NCBI GenBank assembly: GCA_964631965.1
Contig: CAZWAR010000150.1
Coordinates: forward strand, 1-5,521
Source of the DNA: CAIQPS01 sp964631965
GTDB taxonomy: Bacteria > Actinomycetota > Thermoleophilia > RBG-16-64-13
Direction of reading: 5' to 3'
Length of the DNA: 5,521 nt
Numbering within the stretch: the stretch's first letter is position 1; the number at the start of each line of letters is the position of its first letter. The translations under genes and the position numbers were made by a program. Positions 5,288 through 5,521 of the stretch are shown here, piece after piece. Below the pieces are notes generated by a model. The model saw nothing but the letters and a program-made list of their open reading frames with translations, made no database searches and was not told the origin of the DNA.

Positions 5288-5521
5288 TTGAAACTCATCT
5301 TTGCCGGGACGAAGGGATATATCGACCTCGCCACACCCCAGCACCTGCGTCACAGTTCCCTGATGCTCGGGTACCGAGGCCGAAGAGCCCTCATCGACTG
5401 CGGTGAGGACTGGCTTGGGCATCTGCAGGAACTGGATTCGCCTGAAGCCGTCGTGGTGACCCATGCCCACCCAGACCACGCCTGGGGGCTCAAGAACGGC
5501 TGGGACCGCACTGTTTGGGCG
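5288..5521 (+). CDS. Metallo-beta-lactamase-fold hydrolase, N-terminal part, 3'-truncated
   Basis: The first 78 residues are visible; the frame is still open at the window end. The opening MKLIFAGTKGYID strand, the LMLGYRGRRALIDCGEDWL pair of strands and VVVTHAHPDHAWGL are those of a metallo-beta-lactamase-fold protein of the RNase Z/phosphodiesterase-like kind. The metal-binding HxHxDH motif is intact (H59, H61, D63, H64 counted from the TTG). The remaining metal ligands lie beyond the window. Members hydrolyse phosphodiester, lactone or thioester bonds; the substrate is unknown here. The TTG start follows GGAGGA and gives the MKL-x-F-x-GT opening typical of the family; ATG at 5270 would add six residues (MPAEER). 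It lies on the same strand as the heliorhodopsin with 225 bp between, so co-transcription is possible but not shown. Confidence 0.88.
   Translation, partial: MKLIFAGTKGYIDLATPQHLRHSSLMLGYRGRRALIDCGEDWLGHLQELDSPEAVVVTHAHPDHAWGLKNGWDRTVWA

Overview
This is a high-GC (roughly 60% or more), gene-dense bacterial window. The gene set (the polymerase domain of DNA ligase D, a YghA/YhdF-type SDR, a membrane-anchored SHOCT protein, a heliorhodopsin) and the use of GTG and TTG starts with purine-rich ribosome binding sites suggest a monoderm such as an Actinomycetota or Chloroflexota lineage, where heliorhodopsins are common. No rRNA or marker gene is present, so this placement is inference.

Left part, + strand (1-2043): the 3' end of a LigD polymerase-domain gene; an uncertain 135-codon hypothetical ORF; a complete short-chain dehydrogenase of the general-stress YghA/YhdF group; and a 45-residue single-span membrane protein that is easily missed because of its size. 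Facing it, 12 bp away on the - strand, is a 152-residue protein with an N-terminal membrane helix, a Pro-rich linker and a C-terminal SHOCT domain. A tandem 10-bp repeat lies across the junction and covers both stop codons.

Middle (2630-3199, +): a broken ABC exporter. The front of an ABC ATPase (Walker A and Q-loop) is joined in frame to the last transmembrane helix of an ABC-2 type permease. The signature motif, Walker B and most of the permease are missing. Its 3' end overlaps tail-to-tail by 42 bp with a complete EamA/DMT transporter gene on the - strand.

Right part (4139-5521): EamA is divergent from a complete heliorhodopsin gene. The 120-bp spacer between them holds a plausible sigma70-type promoter and a small inverted repeat. 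The heliorhodopsin keeps the retinal lysine (K250) and counterion glutamate (E118) but has no histidine in any membrane segment, so two retinal-pocket histidines typical of the family appear to be replaced by leucine. Downstream on the same strand, a metallo-beta-lactamase-fold hydrolase begins from a TTG start and runs off the window.

Functionally the window looks like a stress and light-response neighbourhood: NHEJ-type repair, a stress SDR, small membrane proteins, a photosensor-like rhodopsin and a transporter. Any link among them is inferred from position only.
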